Below, one piece after another: positions 13,201 through 23,307 of a DNA stretch of 38,712 nt. Position 1 is the stretch's first letter; every line of letters begins with the position of its first letter. The notes under the pieces are model-generated. The model worked only from the letters and a program-made list of their open reading frames with translations. It ran no database searches and had not been told where the DNA came from. Origin of the DNA: Klebsormidium nitens. Lineage: Eukaryota > Streptophyta > Klebsormidiophyceae > Klebsormidiales > Klebsormidiaceae. Both the position numbers and the translations under genes were made by a program. The stretch is taken from assembly GCA_000708835.1 (NCBI GenBank), contig DF237688.1, forward strand, positions 1-38,712, read 5' to 3'.

Positions 13201-14155
13201 CATCGCCGCGGAAGGTGCGCCGCGCAGCCACGTATTTGGCGGCGACCTTTTGGCCCGCTGTTTGGGCCCTTGTTGAGGCGCACCTGAGCTCGTTGATTCT
13301 AGATCGATCAAGCTATAAAAACACTACTTTCTCAGTTGCAACTTTTGTCGGTGTGCACGCGTCCTCAATCAAGGATTGTCTGGGGGATCATGTTGCTTGA
13401 ACTGCCCCATCGGCATCTGCACTGTGCTTCGAGAACGCAGGTGCTCTTGACTTGAGTGTGTGGTCCACACGGAAGCAGAATTTTGGGGTCCATAAGCGAC
13501 TTCCTCACGTTCTTACGGTGCCGCTTCCCCTCTTGTTTTTAGTGCACTCTTTCTTCAGAGCGTGTTGCTTGACTCGGGCGATCGTCCATTTCCATGGGCA
13601 CAATGGCCTTGCAACCGGAAAAGTACTGCCTTTGTGCTAAGAGAGTGGGGCAATCAGAAGAGCCTGCGCTGCTTCCCATCTCTAGTCAAATCTCCAATCG
13701 ACAACGAATCCGAGTATCTACTGCAGGACCCACACTCAGCAATCAGTCTTTTGACATCTCTCGCAGGAAGCTGCACTGGCGAGCACGGCATCGGCCTAGG
13801 AAAGATGAAGGTAAGAACAAACTCCGAACGAGGTTCCTCGTCCGGCGTGTCGTATTTCTGTGCATCCTCTGCCCACGCAGACTTTGAATTGAAAATTGTT
13901 CGGCTTATATCCGTTGTTCTGGGGAGTACTGTATGCTTGCGGTGAGAAACAGTGTGTCCGCGGAATTGTTGATCGGTTGGGAAACACGTGAATTACCTTG
14001 AATGGTTGCTCGAAAGCGGCTTTTTTGTTGTGCAGTTTTTGGAAGAGGAGCTTGGGCCAGAGGCGATCGCGACCATGGGCAAGATCAAGAAGGCCCTCGA
14101 CCCGGACAACATTCTGAACCCCGGGAAGATCATCCCGTCGCAGTTCTGCCATTAG
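4286..14155 (+). CDS. LDHD: Mitochondrial FAD-dependent D-lactate dehydrogenase (cytochrome), 13 exons
   Basis: Exons: 4286-4720, 5388-5491, 5913-6054, 6255-6430, 6868-6966, 10579-10675, 11102-11176, 11489-11597, 12126-12298, 12634-12713, 13084-13214, 13767-13810, 14036-14155. They join in frame to 594 aa ending in TAG. The family oxidises D-lactate to pyruvate, passing electrons from FAD to cytochrome c, and acts at the end of methylglyoxal detoxification. Residues 1-85 are basic and Ser/Ala-rich (mitochondrial presequence-like), followed by one hydrophobic segment at about 89-112. The FAD_binding_4 domain shows [11 protein letters not shown] (about 202-212), [19 protein letters not shown] and [16 protein letters not shown]. 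The C-terminal FAD-oxidase domain shows SHAGDGNYH (501-509) and [13 protein letters not shown]; the tail is [12 protein letters not shown]. The length is close to plant and animal homologues. Intron 5 is 3.6 kb, much longer than the other introns. Some other FAD_binding_4 oxidase is possible but fits less well. Confidence 0.95.
6967..10578 (+). other. Oversized intron 5 of the D-lactate dehydrogenase gene
   Basis: Exons 5 and 6 meet inside the conserved stretch [16 protein letters not shown] (a GG|G codon split), so everything between is spliced out. The intron starts GTGGGC and ends CGCAG. At 3612 nt it far exceeds the other introns of this gene (about 180-900 nt). I found no recognisable exon, transposase, tRNA or reverse-transcriptase motif in it on either strand. 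The longest open frame is 205 codons on the minus strand (8679-8062), without family resemblance. An old, decayed insertion would explain the size, but no ends or target duplication were identified. Confidence 0.75.
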
Positions 14156-15287
14156 AATTTAGAAACGGCAGCCGTCTTGAGACTATGCCTGCATGGATGC
14201 TGTGTTTTGTACTGTCTTTATTATGTGCCGCGAGGTATGATTGACACAATCTTCCTCAGCAATATGTCGTGACATTATAGCTTCTTGTCCACTACCGTCC
14301 ACGCAATATACGTCACATAGGAGTAACTCATATTAGTATGCAGGCGTGTGTGCTTCAATGCAGCATGAACCTAAGAATATATAGCTTGCTTTAGACTTCA
14401 TGTCGCCGCGTGCACCCACGTATCATTAACGAATTCAGTACCGGGGCCGTCAGGCCATAAGGCACGTATTATGAAGTGGGTATCTAGCTCAAAAATAATT
14501 AAGGTAATCGAGTCCGTCAAAGTCGCACTTGTGTGCAACTTCCAATTCGACAGATGCGCGGCCCCATGAGCTATAGCCTGCATGCCATGCAGCAATCCAT
14601 GTTCCATGCATGTGCACAGCCCGGGCGGCTAGGTTCGCGTACTGGTCGAGCGCGGCCCTTATGCGGGCCAGCTTCAGAGCCCGGGCAATAATCGAATTAG
14701 TATATCTATCCTGCACCCAGGCATTCACCATCTTAACCAACTTGAGTATGTTCTGTATGTATAATTGTCGTAGCTCGGGCCTCGCCATGACTTGCAATGA
14801 TGGGGACGCTTCGGTCTGCATCCCAGACCGTCACTGCATGCCGGCTTAGAGGCCAAAATATGGGACCGAACCAATCGAGCTTAAAGAATTGACACTGATA
14901 GCGCCGACTCTATGATGGCATGGCAAGATAAGAAGTGCCAACGGCAAATCCCAGCATGGGTCTGCAAGAGATCGAAGGCGGCACAGAACTGTGGGAAGAA
15001 CTGCAAGTCATAGGTTGGCCAGTGGCGCCTAAAATACAGGGGTGCTATGGCGCCGCCAAGCATGTCAGGACACCAAGCACATGAGATTGACCACCACAGC
15101 CATCAAACCTTATTCTGTAGATAGTCAGTAGAAAAGTCAGAATCCTGATAGTCTGTCATCCCAGAATAAGCACGCAATCCATCCAGTGTCTCTCAGGATT
15201 CTTGCAAACGCATGCAGGCCCCGATGACCGATAAAATACACGAAAGGCGCAGTCCTTCCGGCCATGTTAGTGCGTCTTGTTGCAATA
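14156..15287. other. Intergenic region between two convergent genes
   Basis: This 1.1-kb stretch carries the 3' flanks of D-lactate dehydrogenase (plus) and the METTL18-like gene (minus). I see no conserved coding exon, RNA gene or transposase motif. A 14-nt duplication abuts the right edge and is listed separately. Confidence 0.6.
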
Positions 15288-15301
15288 TTAGTGCGTCTTG
15301 T
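15267..15301. repeat. 14-nt direct repeat spanning the METTL18-like stop codon
   Basis: The sequence TTAGTGCGTCTTGT occurs at 15267-15280 and again at 15288-15301, separated by 7 nt. On the minus strand the second copy encodes the last residues (KTH) and the TAA stop. The first copy lies just downstream, in the presumed 3' untranslated region. Confidence 0.9.
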
Positions 15302-18300
15302 AGAAGAACTTCCAGATTTCTCGTACGTTGGAAACACCGTCGACGAACTCAGCGAGCAGGTGTCCGGCCATGAGACCTGCAGGCACGAAAGCATCATTTG
15401 CGAACGAGGCCCAGAACCGAAACGATTATTTTGCCCGGAGAGAAAACAAGAACTTTGGCAAGAGAAGGTTGAGTCGCAGAAGCAGATGGAAGCCGCAGCC
15501 GAAGTTGGCAATACCTTTGCTGTGAAGTAAGTCGGAAGCTTCAGGTTCACGGCGTCTGACGACTTTCGCATTAAGAAGTGAGTCCTCACCGTCCTCCTCG
15601 AGGACCGCTTTGAACTGCCGGGTGCCTCCCCCCACCCCGAAGTAATACTTCTTGGCCGCCAGGTATACCACGCCGTACGGAGAGCGAAGAGCCTGCATAA
15701 AGACCAAAAGCAAAGCTCTTCGAACTGATTCCGCGGGCTTATAAAGGAGCTCCTATTTGGAACGGGCAATCAGACAGACCTTTTTGAGCCTTTACCAGGT
15801 TGAAAGCGCAAGAATGACAAGAACTTTTCTCGTTCAGAGTATGCACCAGGCGCAAATCACAATATCCCCATGCATGTTGTTTCATGAGTGGACAAAGAAG
15901 CCGATCGTATGGGTGACTTTCCCGGCTCCTTTGTCGAACAACCCGGCTGCACATTGCAAAAGCTCCCTTCCCCACCTTCTTGATCAGGTGGTTCAGCTTC
16001 TGGTAGCACGCGGGCGAGTACACCGTCTCCGCCATCAGGATGACGTCATACCCGCCCTTGGGTTCCTCCACGTGGCTGGCCCGCCGGCTCATGCCCGCCT
16101 CGGAGAAGCTGCTGCGCTGCGAGGTCCACTGGGGCGTTGACTCCACGCTCGCAGCCCGCGCAAACGAGGCATGGGGGTGCGAGGGGTGCCCGGCCCCGCC
16201 GTCGACCGCACTGTCCCCGGTCTGGTGGACCGAGGCCTCCCGGTCGCTTCGCTTGGCAGTGCTTACCTGCAAACGGGAGTGGGCTCACAAACCGGGCACG
16301 GACACTGGCAACCGAGGACGACGCAGACGAGCAAGTTTGGAACGTGCACGCCCCAACTTCAGATGGGAACAACCAAAGGAGAGAAAACGAAGGGGCGGCA
16401 ATCTGCGGTGAGTGCCGCAATCAAAGAGTCTTCCAAAGGGCTATGGAGGACCCACGCCCCAGAGTACGACATGGATAGCCACTTGGATAGCACGGCCATG
16501 CTTGTTTTAGTAGGATCGGACGTCCTCGACGCAATTCTCACCTGGTCTTGCCCGGTGCTGTCCCCGCTGCTCCCCCCCGTGCTATCCGCGGTGCTCGCCA
16601 CTGCCCCGGGCAGGTCCGCCGCGCCGTGCGGCTCCTCCCCGACCGACTCCCGCCGGCTGTGGGTCTCGTGCGCCGACGCCGCGCTCGACGTGCTGTCGAC
16701 ACGTGGCTGCTCCCGCTCCTGCGCCAGGATGTTCTCCGCAGAGTTCTCCATTGCGGCAAGGTCTTCGAAGCTGCTGACTGGGTGGAAGGCTTCCCGGCCG
16801 TGCAGGGCCTCGGGCGCCGTCTCCTTGTCAACCATCGACAGCACCCCGGGCATGTCCCCCCAGTCGCCTGCGCACCGTACAAACGGGAGTCACAACATAG
16901 AAATTGCTTACATTCAGGCAGGTCGTCCTGGGCCCTTGGTCATTGATTACCGGTTAGGCAGTCTTAGCCGATTCAGGGAAGAAGGCGAGAAGTCCAGATA
17001 AGTAATGGTTGGCATTACGAATTCGTGCCGCTTGAAAGTTAAGAGAGCGAACCAGGATAACAGACGCCGAAGACGTTCACCGCTGCCCTTACAGAACTCT
17101 GTCCAAAAGATGGGCGTTACTTGTGCGTGAGTCCCCCACCTGCGAAGTACTTCACTTCGACTGCCGGGTTGGGTGTCCTGGATACGGTGGGCACATTCAC
17201 TTCGCTGACCCTCCGTGGCATGCTTCGGGCGTGCGCCAGGTTGGCCGCAACGTTGGGGATGGTCAGCGAGGTCAGCACCTCCGCATTGAAGTCCTGGAAG
17301 TGCACGCGGTGCGCTCCCTGCGAGCAATGGAGTAATACTTGGATTCGAATCCAAAGGTCGGCCTTTCAATCACAGTTCACAAATCGGCCCCTGAAGAAAG
17401 ATGCTACGGGATTGACATCTTCGGAGAGGGCTGCCTATTGTGCGGAGACTATGTGGGAAGAAGGAGTCCAACTAGCAACAGACTTCAAAAGCGGCCCCCC
17501 AACAGGATACAAGATAGAGTGTGTGTGGGTTTCGGTTTACCTTGATGCATGCAAGGATGCCTGGCAGCCCATGGCCGCAGCCCAGCTGCGAAAAATGTCG
17601 AAGCAGGTGAGTAGAATTACCACCAATATGTTTGTGCAACTGAGTGAATCTTCTACTTGCTTTCCAGGAACAGATCCCATAGTGAGTACATCCAAAGCTA
17701 GAGTGACACCAATCAAAGCACAGCTACAAGGCAACAGATTCGGTTTCAGTCGAGGGGGGCAGAAACACGGCCCCCCAGGCAGCTGGTGATAAGTGACAGT
17801 TCGGGAGGGCCGCTCACGAACCTCCAGTACATGCTTGCCCCTGAACGACAATCTGCCATCCTGAATCTCCCTCCGCAGGGTCTCGATGAGGTCGGTCGTG
17901 CACTCCCACAACTTGAAACCGCCTGGGAAGAACAAGAAAGATTCATCATGAGAGTTTCAGAGGGGTGCTTCCAAGCATGCCCAAGCATCAAGCCAATTTG
18001 CCCACACCTTCTTTGTATATCCACAAGTCTGCGGCAATGACAAGAACTTGGAAAAGCGTACCTTCGTACTTGCCCGGCACCAGGTCGGATTGGCTGGCCC
18101 CTACCGTTGCGGTCGCGCTGCTTGGGACTCGGCCCTGCAATTGAACACAGCGGGGCCCAACATCAACAGTGATTGAGAGGTGTTTCAGGCAAGCAGCATC
18201 TCCGGAGGCATTTCATCAGAGAGGCGTCCGGTGCTCGATTGGAAAGCGGTGAGATCTTTTGGCGCACCTTCAGGAGGATCAGACCACGGTCCAAGGGCAG

Positions 18301-19013
18301 CGGGTCCATCTGTGCCTCCTCAAGGCTCAGACCCTGCAATGGGTTTGTAAAACGTTGTCAACAATATCAGGGTTCGGCTCTGGCGATATTGCGCTGAGCT
18401 TTCGAGAATCAAGCAATGGACTGGCGATGACACCAGATAAGAATGGCCTATTTCTGAGGTCCAGCTTTTCCAGATGACACAGAGCCCTCCAAGCTAGTAA
18501 TCACAAAAATTTGAAGATTGGAGTGGGTACTCAATGTTTGACGGAAGCACGGGCAATGCGATTGGGTGAGAGTATCGCCCACCTCGCTCGCTAGGACCTC
18601 GCGGGCTTCCGGGTTCGGTACGTTGTCCTCATTGTCTGACGTGCTCGTCTGGCCCTCTCGCTCCTTGCCAAACTGCAGGAGATTCAAAGGTGAATCAACG
18701 TTGGAAACAGATTCAACAACCCGTTTGAACTTCAGCTGCTTCACTGGTCTTCTGACCAGCAACAGAGGGTCCGCGGCATGAAGTGAGAGGTTTGGGGAAG
18801 TCTGTGTCGTGCTTGATCAACATCTTGAAAAAGCGCAAGCATCAGAAGAATAGCACGACTCATGAAGCACGTCTGTTCTCTATTCAAAAGTGCCCACTCC
18901 AAATGTTGGACTCTCTTCACTTTCGATGTCTTACTGACAGAAACCATCAGGTTCACCTTTGGTAAAGTGAAGCTGAACTTGAATTGCGGCATGGTGGACT
19001 TCAGATCCTCCAA
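15288..19013 (-). CDS. METTL18: METTL18/HPM1-like protein-histidine N-methyltransferase, 11 exons
   Basis: Minus-strand exons: 19013-18957, 18672-18583, 18333-18268, 18134-18062, 17922-17822, 17585-17541, 17317-17140, 16867-16542, 16266-15976, 15692-15590, 15376-15288. They join in frame to 472 aa ending in TAA. The family is a SAM-dependent class I methyltransferase that modifies a histidine of a ribosomal protein (uL3 in yeast and animals). Landmarks in order: N-terminal FKFSFTLPK; SDLVPGKYEGGFKLWECTTDL before the fold; SAM-binding LGCGHGLPGILACIK at 130-144; VHFQDFNAEVLTSLTIPNVAANL; GGYDVILMAETVYSP at about 383; KKYYFGVGGGTRQF; C-terminal DGVSNVREIWKFFY. Between GDW (about 204) and GGYDVIL lie roughly 175 residues rich in Ser, Glu, Ala and Gly, far longer than the usual linker. 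The start is the first Met of the exon; a second Met follows at residue 8. The ribosomal substrate is inferred from orthologues. Confidence 0.92.
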
Positions 19014-20025
19014 AGCACCTCAGCCACAAAATGACTTTACCAGCCACTGGGACTCGGACTTCAAGGGAGGACTTGCGCTTCAAGTTGATTCACACAAGCT
19101 CGGAGGTCTTGGAATAACCTACCGTAAAGTGACATTGAATGATTGCATAAAATGGTTATTTGAGCAAGATTCAAGCGGGGCTCTTCTGCCACCAAAGCGA
19201 AATGCCCAAAGAACTGAAGCCTGTGAAGGTGACGCCTTCTGATATTTTTGAGCCTGCTTTGCCAAAACGTCCCCCATGAAATGAGCTAACTAGCTATGGA
19301 AGAGCTAGCTGTATACTACCAGCTCCGCTTGTCACATGACCGAACGGACAGTCCGACCAAGTCCGACTTTCAAGTTTCCGACCTCGCAAGCTGTATTGTC
19401 ATCGGACGGTCGAAAAGCCGCTATAGCTACATCTTCAATACGATCTAATAGCGTCGTAAGGTCAAATCGAACGGTCCTGAGATTTTTGAGAGTGCCCAGT
19501 TCTTACAACTGGCCAGCACTAGGCTCATAGTCACCGCATGGTGTATGGTATCAACTCATTTTGCTAGGGCGGATGGTGCGAATGATATACCATTCAAACG
19601 ATGGATGAATGGAGTTGATATGGAGTTGATAGAATGAGGTTTTAGGCCTTTCTGGCTCCGAGTGTCATGATTCATCCATAGTGATAGACTCTGCTTTCTT
19701 ACAACTCCATCATTGTCACAATCAAGCCGTTGAACCAATCATACTTGTCTAATTGATGGTATGACATGGGGCGCAAGCGCAGTCTATGGATCGTTCATGA
19801 AGTACGTCAAGATAACCAAGTGACGAAACAACTTTTACATATAGATCATTGTCAATACATGATGGTGTATTACCAAATGCAACATGTTGTACGCCCTTAA
19901 GTGTAATCAATCAGTTGGAACTTCAATTGATCGAGGAACTACCACGATGATTGCATCATTGAAGAGGCAATACTAAGCGGCAACGAAGTCCTTGTTCTCT
20001 GCCCTAGCAATTAAATAACAATACT
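19014..20025. other. Region between the METTL18-like start and the hAT transposase stop
   Basis: The right flank of the METTL18-like first exon must hold its promoter and 5' untranslated region; the rest is probably the 3' non-coding part of the hAT element. I see a tandem copy of TGGAGTTGATA at about 19611-19632 and several variants of ATACCATTC, a motif that also occurs near 22885 and 22968 beyond the other end of the transposase. No coding exon was found. Confidence 0.45.
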
Positions 20026-22662
20026 TTAGGGCTCAGTGTCCGAATCGGAGTTCCAATTCACAAATGCCTCCTCAAAGTCGACGGCCTGCACTTTTTTCCT
20101 GAGACGGAGATTGCTGAAAACGTACACGAGATCGTTGGACTTCCTGACGGACAGCCTGTTCCGCTTCTTGCTATGGATAAAGTCAAACAAGCTCCAGTTT
20201 CGCTCGCATGCGGATGCCGACGTCGGCTGCGAGGTCACCTTCATTGCAACCTTCCTAAGCTCAGGGACCTCCGAACCCCACGTACCCCACCAGTCATGAC
20301 TCGGGAGTGTCTTGCCGGTCTCGTCCAAGAGCTCGTTCGCAAACAAACCTGTACATGGCAAGCTGCTGGACAACTCGCGCTCGTTCAGCACGGTCAGGCA
20401 CTAGCTTCTCCAACATTCGAACGAACCCCTGAGCAACCTCCGGCTTGGCAAAGTGGTCCTCCTTTCGGAACTCTGGATCCAGCACATAGCCAGCGATGAG
20501 CAGATCTGAGAGGACGAACTTCCTTCGCTCCTCGAAGATGTCCAGAACCCGTCTCTTCTTGGTCGCGTTCACGTCCAGCCCCTCGATCTCTTCCCTGCAC
20601 CGCTCGAACGCCTTGTACATCTTGCCGCTTGTGGGCGCCGGGCAGTCAGCCAAGCGAAGAACCTTGACGATGGGGATGGAGAGTTGAGCAATCTCGCTCG
20701 CCTCTTTCCAGAAGGCTGCCGTGAACACCTACAAGTCGATCGACGAATACTTTAATGAGAGCAGCAGATTCATTCGTACGTCTACAAAGATCTGCTTGTT
20801 TCAAGGCAAATGCTGCAATCAGTGTCCAACTGGTCTTATCAGATGTTGCTAATCTAATTTCATTACTAATCACATGCAAGAGACAAAGGCACAATCCAGA
20901 GGCACAGGTCAATGATTCGTCAGATGCAAAACCCTGATTCGATTACAAGATCCAGCTGACCAAATCCAAGTCTACAATGATTAGGTGCACAATCACAGAC
21001 AATCAGACGTACACTTACAAGAACACTCAGATGCAGAAAACCTGATGCATTCAATGCATGTAACTAGTCCACGAACCAGATCGGTTCAGTACTCAGCAAC
21101 TGTGCAGATTCTCACCAGTTCTTGTATGTCCTCAGCCAGAGCTCTTGTTGCAGGTGCTTGTGCTGCGGCCCACGAGGTCCAGTCGGGATGCCCCACGGTT
21201 GCACGGAGGCTGTCCTTGACCTCCAGCAACCTCTCTAGCGTGATGAACGATGTGGCAAACCGGGTGTCTCCTGGCTTCAAAAGCTCCAGATCCGAGTGCT
21301 GGCGGAAGAGTGCGATTGTCTTGTGATGGTTGGTTATGAACTTGACCAGATCACGTGCGGCCTTCAAAGTGGGAGAGACCCACTCCTCTTTGCCGACGTC
21401 TTCCAGAGCAAGATCCATCCCATGAGCCACGCATCCCGAGCAGGTGATCCAGGGGAAGCGAGCAGTGATGAACCTGCCCGCAACCTTGCAGTTTGCCGCA
21501 TTGTCCATGACAACGTGAACCACGTTGTCGGGCCCGATCTGCACAGATGTTGGCTTCAAATCAGAACCACCACAGATCTACGTGCGGCACGCTGAACTTC
21601 ATGCACAACACAGAATGTACTTCCACAACACTCAAGCATTGACATTTTCTCAAGCATTGTCATTTAGACAAGATCACCTGCGCTATGCACTATGCAGAAA
21701 TTCCATCTCAGACCTTTACATGCACCAAGCCTTGCAAGCTGATATACAACACACATGCACAAGCCTTGCAAGCTAGTATACAAGAGCACACAAGCACGAG
21801 GAAACAAACCAATCTACTGCAAGGAAATGCTTTGCTTGCCATGACCTTATAAACACACCTTCTCGATGACAGGGATGAGTTGCTCCGCTATGTATTCCCC
21901 GAACTTGCGCTCCCCACTGGTGTCAATCGCTGTCGTGAACACCTCCAGCCCAGGAGTGATGACCAGCACGTTCAGCAACGGGTGGTTGGTCGTGTTTGTC
22001 CACCCGTCACTAACAATGGTGGCGCCAGTCTTCTCCAATGCCGGTTGCATCAACCTGTCAATGTCTGTCTGCAGCTCATCGAGCTCCTTCTCCAGGAGGT
22101 TCGAGCGCAGGGCTTTGCTTCCTGGAGGCTTGTAGGTGTTGCCAGCGGCAGCGATAGCGCTGACGGCTTCTTTGAAAAAGGGATTCCTGGCAACGTTGAA
22201 AGGGATGCCGTTTGCGTAGAAGAATCTGGCCACCGATCTGTCTACCTCTGATTTGTCAGCTCTTGCAAATGCTGACTGAATGCTGCTCTGCCGACCAGAT
22301 CCTGAAGCCTGGAGAGATGACTGGGCTGATGATGCTACCCGCTGTAGCTGCTCCCGGCGGCGCTTTCGCTGCTCCTCTTGCTCTTTCTCGTCTTCTGTCT
22401 TCTGCAAACGTTGCCTGACCTCTGGGGGCACCGCCTCTTTTGATTCAGTGCATTTGCCAGCGCCAAGCCCAGGTTTGATGCCCAGGATATGAGCTCTGAT
22501 CCTCGTCGCCCCCGCTGTCATCTCCTTGCCACAGTAGTTGCAGGAGACACGGGGCTCCCTTCGATTTCCCCTGTCCTCGAGGACTGCGACTAGGTCCCAC
22601 TCGTAAGCTCGCTCTGAGGGCGCCATTGTGGTTGGAGGATGCTGCCAGTCCCTGAAGGTCAC
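20026..22662 (-). mobile_element. hAT-superfamily DNA transposon, coding core (ends not defined)
   Basis: The span is that of the transposase exons only; the element must extend further on both sides. Class II cut-and-paste hAT elements normally carry short terminal inverted repeats and 8-bp target duplications. I could not identify a convincing pair by eye. ATACCATTC-like words recur at about 19595, 22885 and 22968 and may mark end-proximal sequence. The element sits between the METTL18-like gene and the TMEM216-like gene, within about 650 bp of the latter's start codon. Confidence 0.85.
20026..22662 (-). pseudogene. hAT transposase with BED finger and DUF659, 3 exons, frame break near C-terminus
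   Basis: Exons on the minus strand: 22662-21859, 21538-21116 and 20728-20026, with introns of 320 and 387 nt (both GT-AG, phase 0). Residues 41-71 form a BED-type zinc finger (C41, C44, H58, C71). DUF659 follows, with ARFFYANGIPFNVARNPFF and SDGWTN (D219). Exon 2 carries VVMDNAANC (D280), the second acidic catalytic candidate, and CSGCVAHGMDLALEDV. The last exon ends in a hAT dimerisation region (HDWWGTWGSEVP, SACERNWSLFDFIHSKKRNRL, NDLVYVFSNLRL). The third exon is 703 nt, one more than a multiple of three: the upstream frame ends at a TGA at 20294-20296 while the dimerisation region is in another frame that is open from about 20391. This looks like one frame-disrupting indel, so the copy is probably inactive. 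A sequencing error cannot be excluded. Translation could begin at Met 13 instead of Met 1. Confidence 0.9.
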
Positions 22663-23307
22663 CTACGCTGCAATGCAGTCTCAATCTGTCTTCTGACTTG
22701 TCCAGATCTGGACTCTATGAACGGGCGAAACTTCTAGATTAAGCAGTTGTTACTCAATAAAAAGGCCTATTATCTGGTATTCATAAGCGCTCACGACCAT
22801 CAAATAGGCATTAATGAAAACAGGCACATTTTCTTCTACCGACGGGTATTTTCAGCACTGACAAGGCATATTTTCCCCCGGTAATACCATTCTGGCACCA
22901 TTCACATATCAATTCATTTAACAAGGACGGATTGATATGTGCTGATACCAATACATATTCAGAAAAATACCATTCGGTGACCCTAGACTCGAAGTTAGAG
23001 ACCGTTCGCGATCGCGCGCGTTTCACCCCAGTCGCCGGCGCTGCACTGGAGATTAGAATCAGGGTTTCACTGTTGTCAACAGCCTGCACCCTTCTCGTCC
23101 TTTTAGGAGAGGAAGAAGACTATATTCCATTGAATCCCAGGACGGCGCTTGGGCACCGTGGCAGTGGCAGCTCAGGCAGCTCAGTGAGCTCGTGCAAGCG
23201 TAAAGACCAAGAGTCCTTGCGTGGCTAGAAGGGGGCTGCGATGTAGGACTGGCCGATGCTGACGCAGCACTGCATTCATCAAGGCAGGATATCTCCTGCT
23301 TGATACC
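22663..23307. promoter_or_regulatory. Divergent region between hAT transposase and TMEM216-like gene
   Basis: This 645-bp stretch separates the transposase start (minus) from the TMEM216-like start (plus). Its left part is AT-rich and contains a hairpin (22903-22941). A short CpG-rich tract lies at about 23005-23040, including GCGATCGCGCGCG, and may belong to the TMEM216-like promoter. No coding exon was recognised. Confidence 0.45.
22903..22941. repeat. 11-bp perfect inverted repeat (hairpin)
   Basis: CACATATCAAT at 22903-22913 is the exact reverse complement of ATTGATATGTG at 22931-22941, leaving a 17-nt loop. It lies upstream of the hAT transposase, where subterminal palindromes are common in DNA transposons, but no function can be assigned. 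Confidence 0.85.

Noticed and set aside
15137-15769. A 210-codon minus-strand frame across the METTL18-like 3' exons
   Set aside because: It is in a different frame from the conserved KKYYFGVGGG and VSNVREIWKFF motifs, which define the true exons.
16171-17001. A 276-codon open frame on the plus strand
   Set aside because: It is antisense to METTL18-like exons and runs across their introns; the minus-strand reading has clear conserved motifs.
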